Origin: Saprospiraceae bacterium
GTDB taxonomy: Bacteria; Bacteroidota; Bacteroidia; Chitinophagales; Saprospiraceae
Assembly: GCA_014379065.1 (NCBI GenBank)
Contig: JACMMM010000177.1
Coordinates: forward strand, 1-15,953
Length of the DNA: 15,953 nt
Reading direction: 5' to 3'
Below, piece by piece: positions 6,471-13,551 of this stretch; within the stretch, counting starts at the first letter, position 1, and every line of letters begins with the position of its first letter. The position numbers and the translations under genes are program-made. A model generated the notes under the pieces. The model was not told the origin of the DNA. It saw only the letters and a program-made list of their open reading frames with translations, and did no database searches.

Positions 6471-6620
6471 ACCCGCCGTAGCTTCAGCGAAGGAGGGGAC
6501 TTTTGACCGTTTTACCCGCCGTAGCTTCAGCGAAGGAGGGGGACTTTTGACCATTTTACCCGCCGTAGCTTCAGCGAAGGAGGGGGACTTTTGACCGTTT
6601 TACCCACCGAAGCTTTTTTA
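6455..6620. repeat. Tandem 43-44 bp repeat, three copies plus a partial
   Basis: Copies at 6455-6497, 6498-6541 and 6542-6585, then a partial fourth from 6586 to about 6620. Each begins GACTTTTGACC, continues through TTTTACCCGCCGTAGC and ends TTCAGCGAAGGAGGG. Copies alternate between GACCATTTT and GACCGTTTT. There are no unique spacers, so it is not a CRISPR array. It lies in the 445-nt gap between glgB and the Crp/Fnr gene, where no gene is seen. Confidence 0.8.
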
Positions 6621-6628
6621 CCCGCCCC

Positions 6629-6653
6629 CGCCTGCCAAGCCTTGGCGGGCAGG
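6629..6653. repeat. GC-rich palindromic repeat
   Basis: CCTGCC pairs with GGCAGG, and inside it GCCAAG pairs with CTTGGC around one base. GC-rich CCTGCC...GGCAGG palindromes of this type are frequent intergenic elements in Bacteroidota (recollection, not checked). Confidence 0.5.
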
Positions 6654-6723
6654 AAAGTTTTGACGGAGGAGATCGCGAAGGAGGGGACTATGACCATCAG
6701 CCCATGGTGCGTTGGCGAAAGGT

Positions 6724-6743
6724 AAGACCTGTGGGGTCTTTTT
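6724..6743 (+). terminator. Weak terminator-like hairpin
   Basis: AAGACC-TGTGG-GGTCTT followed by T3, on the plus strand. No plus-strand gene lies directly upstream, so it may be a leftover of a lost gene, or it may block stray transcription entering the Crp/Fnr gene. Confidence 0.35.
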
Positions 6744-6869
6744 AACAAAAAGAAAAAAGAAGGATACACTACAAAGGGTAAAAGCCCCGAAACCTAGCTC
6801 TTGGCACAGTTTTGGCTAAAAATCGATTGCCTCCCCTTTGTTCTCGTTTCCAACCAAAGACAATCGCGC

Positions 6870-7550
6870 ATGAATGGACAACCCTTACACGCTGTTTTCC
6901 AACAATTTCCAATGTTGGCGTCGCTCACTGAGGCTGAGCTGCAACGCCTGGCACTTATGGCTGAGCGCCGAACAGCACCCCGTCACTCTTTTATTTATCT
7001 GGCTGATCAGCCGAGTGACTATATCTGCCTGCTCGCAGGTGGTGCGGTCAAAATCGGCATCTACTCGCATGATGGCCGCGAAATCATCAAAAACATCCAG
7101 CACCCTTTTACGGTATTCGGTGAACTGGGCATTACTGGAGAGCAGTCCCGAGTTGAATTTGCTTCGGCCATGAGCCGTGATGTGGACTATTTTGCAGTAC
7201 GGGTAGAAGATTTCAAATACCTGATGCAGCAAAATTTTGGTCTTTCGCAAGCGGTAATGCTTTATCTCGGTGAGCGGCTTCGACGTGCCGAAAGGCATTG
7301 GGAGTCTTTGATCCTCAAAGATGTACGCACCCGAATTGTAGAGTTTTTGAAAGAAAGTGCGGGCGAACGTGGCCGCCAAGTGGGTTTTGAAACCCTCGTG
7401 AAACATGGCCTCACACAGCAAGACATTGCCAACCTCGTAGGTGCAAGTCGTCAAACCGTGACGGCAATCCTGAATGAACTGAAAAAATCGAATTTAATCC
7501 ATTTCAACCGCAACACTATCCTCATCCGGGATATGGACAAGTTGAATTGA
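6870..7550 (+). CDS. Crp/Fnr family transcriptional regulator
   Basis: A 226-residue DNA-binding regulator. The cyclic-nucleotide-binding-like beta-roll spans about 15-125 (LLAGGAVKIGIYSHDGREI, then FGELG at 83-87), followed by a long dimer helix (130-150) and a winged HTH (LTQQDIANLVGASRQTVTAILNELKK, 181-206). The phosphate-binding position lacks the Arg-Ser/Thr pair of cAMP-binding Crp (SRVEFASAM instead), and there is no Fnr-type cysteine set, so the signal is unknown. ATG 6870 is preferred over 6801, which would add 23 residues of uncharacteristic sequence. It is monocistronic and ends at a bidirectional terminator. Confidence 0.88.
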   Translation: MNGQPLHAVFQQFPMLASLTEAELQRLALMAERRTAPRHSFIYLADQPSDYICLLAGGAVKIGIYSHDGREIIKNIQHPFTVFGELGITGEQSRVEFASAMSRDVDYFAVRVEDFKYLMQQNFGLSQAVMLYLGERLRRAERHWESLILKDVRTRIVEFLKESAGERGRQVGFETLVKHGLTQQDIANLVGASRQTVTAILNELKKSNLIHFNRNTILIRDMDKLN

Positions 7551-7572
7551 TTCCAAAGTCCTTCACGAAAAT

Positions 7573-7610
7573 GAAAAAGGCTTCAAGCGATTTGCTGGAA
7601 GCCTTTTTTC
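7573..7610. terminator. Bidirectional terminator between crp/fnr-like and ompA-like genes
   Basis: Stem GAAAAAGGCTTC (7573-7584) and GAAGCCTTTTTTC (7598-7610) around a 13-nt loop. There is a T run after the stem on the plus strand and the matching A run on the other side, so it works in both directions. It starts 23 nt after the Crp/Fnr stop and lies 8 nt from the stop of the convergent OmpA-like gene. Confidence 0.85.
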
Positions 7611-7618
7611 TTTGGGGG

Positions 7619-8770
7619 TTATCCGCCAAAAGTCAGTATCGTGACCTCTACGCGCTGGTTCCTTTTTCGGCCATCTGGCGAGGTGTTGGGTTCCACAGGC
7701 TTGGTCCATCCATAGCCTTTATACTGTACGCGGTCTGCAGACACACCTTTTGAAATCAGCCAGTCGGCTACCGATTTGGCCCGGCTGGTGGAAAGCTCGA
7801 ACGCCCTGGCTTCGTTGGGGTACAGAAGGTTGTTGGTGTGGCCTCCAATTTCCACACTGATGTCGGTATTGTTTTTGAGCATGGCGTATAGTTCTTCCAG
7901 GCCTTTTTCGCTGCTGCCCAGGTCGAAGGTATATTCATTGGCTTTGAAATACACGTCGAGGCGAAAGGTCCTGCCGCGTTTGGGCTTGGGAGGGTCAGGT
8001 GTTGGAGCTATTGGGGTGGGCTTCGTTTCAGCAACGACGGTTGGCTTTTCAGGCCCCTTTCTGGTAAGGATTGGCTTCTTTTTGGCATCTGGCATTTTTT
8101 CTGGCCCACAGGTCACCTGTTTGATGGGGGAAGCGTTGTCCACCAGTACATTGCCGTTGAGGCAAAGGGGCTCCATGGGGTTGAAGGGGTCGTTTGCGCC
8201 AAAATAGGCCTCGATGATAATGTGAGACCAACTTCCTTTTGTGGGGCTTAAAGTAAAGTCGTAGTTAATCCACCGAGTATGTTTGATCACAGCGGTTTGA
8301 TCCAACAATTCTCCTTTGCCGCAATAGCCATTTCCTCCCCAAATAAGGATTCGCACATAGTTGGAGTAGTTGACCAGCTCTCTTGAGGTGGAAGGTTGAG
8401 AGGCACTACCGCTTTTATAGGTATCAGAACGGCAGAGGCTCAGGCTAAATTCGTAGCATTGATTTATTTCGAGTGGGCGACTGAGCCTTTGACCAACGCT
8501 TTCCCAAGTTTTGTTGTCGCGCACCACCATTCCCAAATAAGTATTCCCTTGTTTTGGCAGGGTAGTTACATCCCAGCCACCTGGCTGAGTATCGGGGGGG
8601 CTATCTTTCATTTGCCCGCAATCATACCATCCGGTTGGCGTATGGCTTCGTTCAGGTATATCTTCAAAGGAAGGATTGGCTAGATAAATCACGGTGCCCA
8701 CTTGACCGGAAGCGCTGAGTGGTAGCGCGAGCAAAAGGGCTGCCCGGATAATTTTTGATTCAAGAAACAT
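7619..8770 (-). CDS. OmpA-family outer-membrane protein with N-terminal beta-sandwich
   Basis: A 383-residue envelope protein. A signal peptide covers about 1-22 (LLLALPLSASGQ). Residues 25-220 begin with NPSFED and contain paired cysteines and many aromatic residues, which looks like a secreted jelly-roll or carbohydrate-binding-like domain (inference). A Pro/Lys-rich linker follows (about 222-266). The C-terminal OmpA peptidoglycan-binding domain (268-383) shows IGGHTNN (308-314), LSTSRAKSVADWLISKGV (326-343), GYG (352-354) and GRKRNQRVEV (367-376). It probably ties a surface-exposed or periplasmic domain to the cell wall. It lacks an OmpA beta-barrel. Transcribed alone. Confidence 0.88.
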   Translation of the reverse strand: MFLESKIIRAALLLALPLSASGQVGTVIYLANPSFEDIPERSHTPTGWYDCGQMKDSPPDTQPGGWDVTTLPKQGNTYLGMVVRDNKTWESVGQRLSRPLEINQCYEFSLSLCRSDTYKSGSASQPSTSRELVNYSNYVRILIWGGNGYCGKGELLDQTAVIKHTRWINYDFTLSPTKGSWSHIIIEAYFGANDPFNPMEPLCLNGNVLVDNASPIKQVTCGPEKMPDAKKKPILTRKGPEKPTVVAETKPTPIAPTPDPPKPKRGRTFRLDVYFKANEYTFDLGSSEKGLEELYAMLKNNTDISVEIGGHTNNLLYPNEARAFELSTSRAKSVADWLISKGVSADRVQYKGYGWTKPVEPNTSPDGRKRNQRVEVTILTFGG

Positions 8771-8925
8771 AGCAGTAACTGTTTTGATTAAAGTTTGCGA
8801 ATACAGGTCGGCAAAGCGTGTGCCATTTGCAAGGCGGTTGACAAATCCGACGCTAGTTTTGCTTAAAACTTCGCTCTAACGCCCAAGTCCTTGTTTTTAA
8901 TATCCCTTTTCGATGAAAAGCACGT

Positions 8926-8962
8926 TAAAACGCCCGACTGCTCAATGTGGGCGGTCGGGCGT
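8926..8962 (-). terminator. Terminator downstream of fabH
   Basis: On the minus strand a 9-bp GC-rich stem (ACGCCCGAC/GTCGGGCGT) closes a 15-nt loop and is followed by TTTTAA. It lies about 120 nt past the fabH stop, beyond the heptamer-repeat arms. Confidence 0.7.
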
Positions 8963-8964
8963 CA

Positions 8965-9088
8965 TGGTGATTGGTTAACTGGTGATTGGTGATTGGTAGA
9001 TTAGTGACTGGTAGGCCACAATTGGCTAATGCACCGATCACCAATCACTAGTTAACCAGTCCACCAATCACCAGTCTACCAATCACCA
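8965..9088. repeat. Facing heptamer-repeat arms at the 3' end of fabH
   Basis: The left arm (8965-9014) is built of 7-8 nt units of the form TGGTGAT, TGGTTAAC, TGGTAGAT. The right arm (9037-9088) carries the complementary units ATCACCA, ATCACTA, GTTAACCA, GTCTACCA. About 22 nt separate them, so transcripts can fold into a long imperfect hairpin. The fabH stop codon (9083-9085) lies in the last unit of the right arm. Apart from these arms and the fabH terminator, 8771-9082 shows nothing recognisable. Confidence 0.75.
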
Positions 9089-10153
9089 ACGAATCAGCGC
9101 ACTGGCCCAAGTGAAGCCGCTGCCAAATGCTGCAAGGCAGACCAAATCGCCTTTTTTTATTTTTCCAGCTTCCCATGCTTCGCAAAGCGCGATGGGCACC
9201 GAAGCAGCCGTGGTGTTGCCGTATTTTTGGATGTTGTTCCACACCTGATCGTCGCGGAGGCGGAGCAAACGCTGTACCATCTGGCTGATCCGCAAGTTTG
9301 CCTGATGTGGAATAAACATCGAAATATCTGAGGTCTGGAGGCCGACTTCATCCAATGCCTCTTGGATGACTTCAGGAAATTTTTGAACGGCGAGCTTGAA
9401 GACGAACTGTCCTTCCATGTTTGGGAAAAGCAGGCCGTCTTCTACCATTTTTGGGGTAATGAAAATCTCGCCGTATGTGTCGGGTGATGGGTAACCAAGG
9501 TCTGTGGTGTCGCCCAGTCTTTTTTGGTGATACCCGCCGTGTGCGCCAGGGTTGGTGAAGGCAAGTTTTTCGGCGTAGGTGCCGTCGGAATGCAGTTTGG
9601 TGGTCAGGATGCCCTGGTTTTCATCGTCGGTGGGTTGAATGATGGCTGCCCCTGCGCCGTCGCCAAAAATGACCGTCACGTTGCGCCCGCGTGTGCTAAA
9701 GTCAAGACCCATAGAGTGCATTTCAGCACCTACCACGAGCACATTTTTGTACATCCCAGTCTTCACGAATTGGTCGGCGATGCTGAGGGCATACAAGAAA
9801 CCGCTGCATTGGTTTCGGATGTCGAGCGCACCAACTTCTTTGTTCGTAATACCCAGTTCTCGTTGGAGAAGTACGCCGCATCCGGGGAAATAATAGTCAG
9901 GGCTGAGCGTGGCGAAGATGATGAAGTCTATTTCCTCTGGTTGTATCCCGGCACGTTCGCAGGCGACTAAAGTGGCCTTTGCTCCCATGCTGGAAGTGGT
10001 TTCTTCGTGTTTTTTACCATAGCGGCGGGTCTGGATGCCCGTACGTTCTTGCACCCACTCGTCCGTGGTGTCCATCACTTTGGCCAAGTCGTCGTTGGTG
10101 ACAATTCGTTCGGGGAGATAAGAGCCGATGCCGGCGATTTTGCTGCGCTTCAT
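9083..10153 (-). CDS. fabH: Beta-ketoacyl-ACP synthase III (FabH)
   Basis: Condenses an acyl-CoA with malonyl-ACP to begin fatty acid synthesis (cytoplasm). The 356-residue thiolase-fold protein has the full Cys-His-Asn triad: C116 in DIRNQCSGF, H283 in FIPHQANLR, N313 in YGNTTAASVP. The N-terminus (IAGIGSYLPERIVTNDDLAK, then TGIQTRRY) and the C-terminus GSGFTWASALIRW are canonical. It is about 40 residues longer than E. coli FabH, mostly from an insertion near 200-245, a form found in other Bacteroidota KAS III enzymes. ATG 10153 is chosen because the conserved sequence starts there; the frame is open to 10261. KAS III paralogues for branched or secondary-metabolite acyl chains cannot be excluded. 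Confidence 0.93.
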   Translation of the reverse strand: MKRSKIAGIGSYLPERIVTNDDLAKVMDTTDEWVQERTGIQTRRYGKKHEETTSSMGAKATLVACERAGIQPEEIDFIIFATLSPDYYFPGCGVLLQRELGITNKEVGALDIRNQCSGFLYALSIADQFVKTGMYKNVLVVGAEMHSMGLDFSTRGRNVTVIFGDGAGAAIIQPTDDENQGILTTKLHSDGTYAEKLAFTNPGAHGGYHQKRLGDTTDLGYPSPDTYGEIFITPKMVEDGLLFPNMEGQFVFKLAVQKFPEVIQEALDEVGLQTSDISMFIPHQANLRISQMVQRLLRLRDDQVWNNIQKYGNTTAASVPIALCEAWEAGKIKKGDLVCLAAFGSGFTWASALIRW

Positions 10154-10253
10154 GTGAATGAGAGGAGAATTTTTCTTTTTATGGAATGCAGATGACTGAA
10201 ATGCCGAGCAAATTACGGCCAAATCAATTAAAGATGTCGGTGAATTTTTCAGT

Positions 10254-11138
10254 TTACCCACGTTTTGAATTCACAATCCAAACCCCCATGATGGTGACAG
10301 CCATGCCCGCTACTTCCCAAGGAGTGAGCCCCTCTCCCAATAAAGCCCAGCCCAAAAGAATGGCCACCACCGGGTTGATATAGGTGTAAAGCGAAGATAC
10401 GGTGGCGCTCAGGTGTTTCAGCACAAACATATACAGCGTGAATGCCAGTGCCGATCCGATCAAAACCAGATAAATCAAAGAAATCCAACCAAGGGTACTG
10501 TGATTAATAACGTGAGTAGTGTCGAAAAAGAAACTCAGTACAAAACCGCCCAGTCCGCCTGAAGTAATTTGAAGACCTGCGTTGAGCAAGGGCGACACCT
10601 TTGGGTCATTCCATTGCTTAGACATAACGGTTCCCAGCGACCAGGTAAAACAAGACGCAAAACATCCTGCGATACCCCAGCGGTATTCAGGTTGAATAAA
10701 ATCTTGCCAGCCGTCTCTGAAAATCAATGCCAGTCCCCCAAAGCCAAGCAGCACCCCCAACACCATGCGACCATGGATGCGCTCTTTGCCATGCCACGCC
10801 AGAGACAATAACACAACGAACACGGGCGTGAGCGACCCGATGATAGCAGCCAAACCCGAGGACACATACTGCATTCCCCAAGTGACAAAGCCATTGCCGC
10901 CCGTGATGGTGGCCAAACCTGTAAGTGCTTGAAGCCCGATGTATCGGCGTTCGGGCATTTGAATTTTTCCGGAGCCAAATGCCAAGAGCAAGAGCAGCAG
11001 CCCGGCCGCTGTTTGGCGAATCCCTACCAACAAAAAAGGCGGGAAATCAAGGATGGCATACTTGATCGCAGTATAAGTAGTGCCCCAAATGATGCAAATG
11101 AGGGCAAGAGCAAGGTAAGCACGGCGGGTGGCAGACAT
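10254..11138 (-). CDS. EamA/DMT superfamily transporter
   Basis: A 294-residue inner-membrane protein with about ten hydrophobic segments forming two EamA repeats. The first opens with YLALALICIIWGTTYTAIKY (8-27), the second with WGIAGCFASCFTWSLGTVMS near the middle; the last membrane helix ends with VNSKRG. Members of the drug/metabolite transporter superfamily export amino acids, nucleotides or drugs; the substrate here is unknown. It is divergent from the TetR/efflux locus and 100 nt from fabH. Its -7 box lies only 4 nt from the ATG. Confidence 0.88.
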   Translation of the reverse strand: MSATRRAYLALALICIIWGTTYTAIKYAILDFPPFLLVGIRQTAAGLLLLLLAFGSGKIQMPERRYIGLQALTGLATITGGNGFVTWGMQYVSSGLAAIIGSLTPVFVVLLSLAWHGKERIHGRMVLGVLLGFGGLALIFRDGWQDFIQPEYRWGIAGCFASCFTWSLGTVMSKQWNDPKVSPLLNAGLQITSGGLGGFVLSFFFDTTHVINHSTLGWISLIYLVLIGSALAFTLYMFVLKHLSATVSSLYTYINPVVAILLGWALLGEGLTPWEVAGMAVTIMGVWIVNSKRG

Positions 11139-11142
11139 AGCT

Positions 11143-11150
11143 CAAAGATA
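11143..11150 (-). promoter_or_regulatory. -7 box of the EamA transporter promoter
   Basis: On the minus strand this reads TATCTTTG (TAnnTTTG), with AGCT between it and the ATG at 11138. Transcription would start at or inside the start codon. No clear -33 TTTG is visible. Confidence 0.5.
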
Positions 11151-11241
11151 GCGATTAGTCGTAAACCTTGGAGGTCGTTTCCTGTTCTGCTTTCTTTTTG
11201 TTCTGTTTGATGGAACTTTTTATAGGTTTTTTAGAATTTTA

Positions 11242-11257
11242 TTCGACGTTCGTCGAA
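11242..11257. promoter_or_regulatory. Palindromic site upstream of tetR
   Basis: TTCGACG-TT-CGTCGAA, perfect 7-bp arms around 2 nt, in the tetR/EamA divergent region. Size and symmetry fit a regulator-binding site, possibly for the adjacent TetR protein. Confidence 0.4.
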
Positions 11258-11267
11258 AAACGAAAGA

Positions 11268-11307
11268 AACACTGGAAACGATTTGCTTAAAAATCGTTTC
11301 CAGTGTT
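11268..11307. promoter_or_regulatory. Probable TetR operator overlapping its own promoter
   Basis: Perfect inverted repeat with 17-bp arms: AACACTGGAAACGATTT (11268-11284) and AAATCGTTTCCAGTGTT (11291-11307), loop GCTTAA. It covers the -33 element and reaches the first base of the -7 box, so a protein bound here would block tetR transcription. Confidence 0.65.
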
Positions 11308-11314
11308 ACCTTTG
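11282..11314 (+). promoter_or_regulatory. tetR/efflux operon promoter
   Basis: TTTG (11282-11285), a 21-nt spacer, then TACCTTTG (11307-11314), matching the Bacteroidota promoter pattern. GCGCC... places the ATG only 4 nt after the box (11319), so the mRNA is probably leaderless or nearly so. Confidence 0.65.
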
Positions 11315-11318
11315 CGCC

Positions 11319-11948
11319 ATGTTTACAGAACAGCAGGAAAAATGGTTGAAAAGGGTGGAAGAGTTGTTTTTCAAACTCGGCATCAAAAGCCTCACGATGG
11401 ATGACGTGGCGCGTGAGCTGGGTATTTCCAAAAAAACGCTCTACTCATTCGTAGAAAGCAAAGACGATTTGGTGAGTAAAGTCATGGATCGGCATATCGC
11501 GCACCAGTGCAAAGAAGACGAAGCGCTTCACGCCGAATCAACAGACGCGGTAGACGAAATGGTGCGTGTAATCAAGCAAATAATGACGGATTTTGGCCAA
11601 ATGAAGCCTAATGTAGTGCATGAGATGCAAAAATATCATCGCGATGTGTGGGAACGGATCAATGACTTTCAGCAGACTTACATCCTCAATATGGTGCGCC
11701 AAAACATCGAATGGGGGCGCCGCGAAGGGCTTTACCGCCCTGATTTTGACCTTGAAACGGTCGCTAGATTTTACATAGCAGGCGCCATGTCCATCTTTGA
11801 CGAGCGGTATTTCCCCAAGCCGCCTTATACCTATGACGTTTTATTCAGAGAATACATTGTCAACTATTTGCACAGTATCGTTTCAGAAAAAGGCCTGGAA
11901 ATTTTGAAAGAAAAATTAAAGGCTAAGGTTTCGCCCCTACTACCATAA
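11319..11948 (+). CDS. TetR/AcrR family repressor of the efflux operon
   Basis: A 209-residue repressor. The N-terminal HTH is ITS-type: GIKSLTMDDVARELGISKKTLYSFVESKDDLVSKVM (21-56), where TMDDVARELGISKKTLY is the DNA-reading part. The C-terminal part (about 60-200) is alpha-helical and would sense a ligand. ATG 11319 is chosen over 11283 because the earlier frame start lies inside the operator and promoter. It comes 60 nt before the TolC gene on the same strand, so it is likely cotranscribed with and represses the efflux genes. A perfect inverted repeat over its promoter supports autorepression. Confidence 0.9.
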   Translation: MFTEQQEKWLKRVEELFFKLGIKSLTMDDVARELGISKKTLYSFVESKDDLVSKVMDRHIAHQCKEDEALHAESTDAVDEMVRVIKQIMTDFGQMKPNVVHEMQKYHRDVWERINDFQQTYILNMVRQNIEWGRREGLYRPDFDLETVARFYIAGAMSIFDERYFPKPPYTYDVLFREYIVNYLHSIVSEKGLEILKEKLKAKVSPLLP

Positions 11949-12008
11949 CCATTCAATTCAATGAGCGCGAACACTTTATCACGTTTCGCGTGACAAATCA
12001 ACATAATC

Positions 12009-13469
12009 ATGCTCATGCAATATTTACAAAAACTCCTTTTTACAGGCCTCTTGCTTGCTTTTGGTACATTCATTCATGCCCAAAGCAGTCAGACGATGAG
12101 CCTCGCCGACTGCATCCAATTCGCGCAGGAAAACCACCCAGACATTAAGACTGCCCTGCTCCAGGTGAAAGATGCCGACTGGCGTATAAAAGAAAACTTC
12201 GCTACCGGACTGCCACAGATTTCGGCAGGGGTGTCGTACTCGGGATTTCTCCAACGGGGCGGTTTGCCAAGCGGTGCGTTGTCGTTTGGCGGTGACGGTG
12301 GCAACATTGACCAAAATGCCGCCTATTACCAGACACTTGAAGACAGGCTTGGCGGCAGCGACGGCGTGGATGCTCTGGGGCAATTTTTGGGGGCTGCGTT
12401 CGCATCCGACCCCGATTCCAAGATTTTTTTCAACCCCGTACACAGTGTTTCGGGCAATGTATCAGTGAATCAATTGATTTTCAATAATTCTTACCTCATT
12501 GCTAAGCGCGCAGCACGATACTACCGCCAATATGTTGATAACCAATTGATCTCGGCGCGCCAGACGGTTCGTAATACTGTAACTAACGCGTATTTGCCAG
12601 CCCTCCTGATTTCCGAAAATCTTTCCATTCTGGATAAAAACATCGGTAATCTCGAAAAACTTTTCTCAGACACAAAAGCTATCAACAAGGCTGGCTTCGC
12701 CGAACAACTCGACGTGGACCGGCTGGAACTTTCGCTCTCCAACCTCCGTAGCGAACGCGGCAGCCTCGCCCGGCAACGCGAAATCGTGGTGAATGCGCTT
12801 AAATTCAATATGGGAATGCCTGTGGGGAACGATATTGTCATCTCCGACAATGTGGATGTGCTGCTCGCTGCCGCTGGCGATGTTGATTTGATTTCGCCCG
12901 CCAATTTTATGACCCGCCCCGAATACCTGCTTCTGCTCAAAGGCCGCGAGCTGAGCGCCGTTCAAGTGGACTTGTACCGCAAACCCTGGCTGCCTACTGT
13001 GGCTGGTTTTGTGCAATGGCAACCAAGTTATCAGGGTGGCTTTGGCGCTAAAGACTCCCCTGCGTTTAAAGATTGGTACTATATATCTTCGGCGGTAGCG
13101 GGGGTTTCTGTTAATATACCCATTTGGGACGGCGGCGGCACAAAAGCCAAAAAAGAACGCGCCATCATCACAGCACAAACTGTTGATATACAAAAACAAA
13201 TGCTCGAGAACGCCATTTCGCTCGAACTCGATGCTGCTCGCAAGCAATACCTCAACGCTCAAGAGCGCGTAGCGAATCAGGTAAAAAACCTTGCCCTCGC
13301 GCAGCGCATTTATGATACCACGCAAACCAAATACAAGGCGGGCGTAGGCAGTAGCTTCGAGGTCACGCAATCAGAATCAGGACTTTATACTGCCCAACAA
13401 GGTTTGTTGCAGGCACGGTACGATTTATTGACCGCGAGGGTGGCTATCAAAAAAGCTATTGGAGAGTAA
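12009..13469 (+). CDS. TolC-family outer-membrane efflux protein
   Basis: A 486-residue outer-membrane channel of a tripartite efflux pump. The signal peptide is about 1-25 (LLFTGLLLAFGTFIHAQ). The mature protein starts with MSLADCIQFAQENHPDIKTA, the usual first OEP helix. Two OEP repeats of long helices follow (about 160-275 and 375-485), including KAGFAEQLDVDRLELSLSNL and its counterpart YKAGVGSSFEVTQSESGLY, and a beta-strand segment VSVNIPIWDGGGTKAK. A glycine-rich insertion (about 80-125) is present in the first half. The ATG at 12015 is an alternative start. It is followed 82 nt later by the fusion protein gene. Confidence 0.92.
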   Translation: MLMQYLQKLLFTGLLLAFGTFIHAQSSQTMSLADCIQFAQENHPDIKTALLQVKDADWRIKENFATGLPQISAGVSYSGFLQRGGLPSGALSFGGDGGNIDQNAAYYQTLEDRLGGSDGVDALGQFLGAAFASDPDSKIFFNPVHSVSGNVSVNQLIFNNSYLIAKRAARYYRQYVDNQLISARQTVRNTVTNAYLPALLISENLSILDKNIGNLEKLFSDTKAINKAGFAEQLDVDRLELSLSNLRSERGSLARQREIVVNALKFNMGMPVGNDIVISDNVDVLLAAAGDVDLISPANFMTRPEYLLLLKGRELSAVQVDLYRKPWLPTVAGFVQWQPSYQGGFGAKDSPAFKDWYYISSAVAGVSVNIPIWDGGGTKAKKERAIITAQTVDIQKQMLENAISLELDAARKQYLNAQERVANQVKNLALAQRIYDTTQTKYKAGVGSSFEVTQSESGLYTAQQGLLQARYDLLTARVAIKKAIGE

Positions 13470-13503
13470 GGGTGACCTTGAACGTTACTCCGGCTGATTA
13501 AAT

Positions 13504-13520
13504 TCGGAACGGCGTTCCGA
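13504..13520. repeat. Short palindrome TCGGAAC-GGC-GTTCCGA
   Basis: Perfect 7-bp arms around GGC in the 82-nt gap between the TolC and fusion protein genes. It lacks a T run, so it is not a terminator. It may be a dispersed palindromic element or an mRNA-stability hairpin that sets relative expression of the two genes. Confidence 0.5.
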
Positions 13521-13551
13521 CAAACAACATTACAAAAAATTGATTTTCAAC

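Noticed and set aside
6455..6620. Regular repeats that could suggest a CRISPR array
   Set aside because: The copies are directly adjacent with no unique spacers, and no cas gene is nearby.
6527..6769. Open frame of 80 codons on the minus strand upstream of glgB
   Set aside because: It is translated mostly from tandem repeats and has no independent support.
9524..9970. Open frame of 148 codons on the plus strand
   Set aside because: It is the antisense shadow of fabH, whose triad and motifs are intact.
11971..11994. TCACG-TTTCG-CGTGA inverted repeat between tetR and the TolC gene
   Set aside because: Arms of only 5 bp and no T run; not distinguishable from chance.
12666..13370. Open frame of 234 codons on the minus strand
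   Set aside because: It is the antisense shadow of the TolC-family gene; the plus-strand gene has a signal peptide and both OEP repeats.
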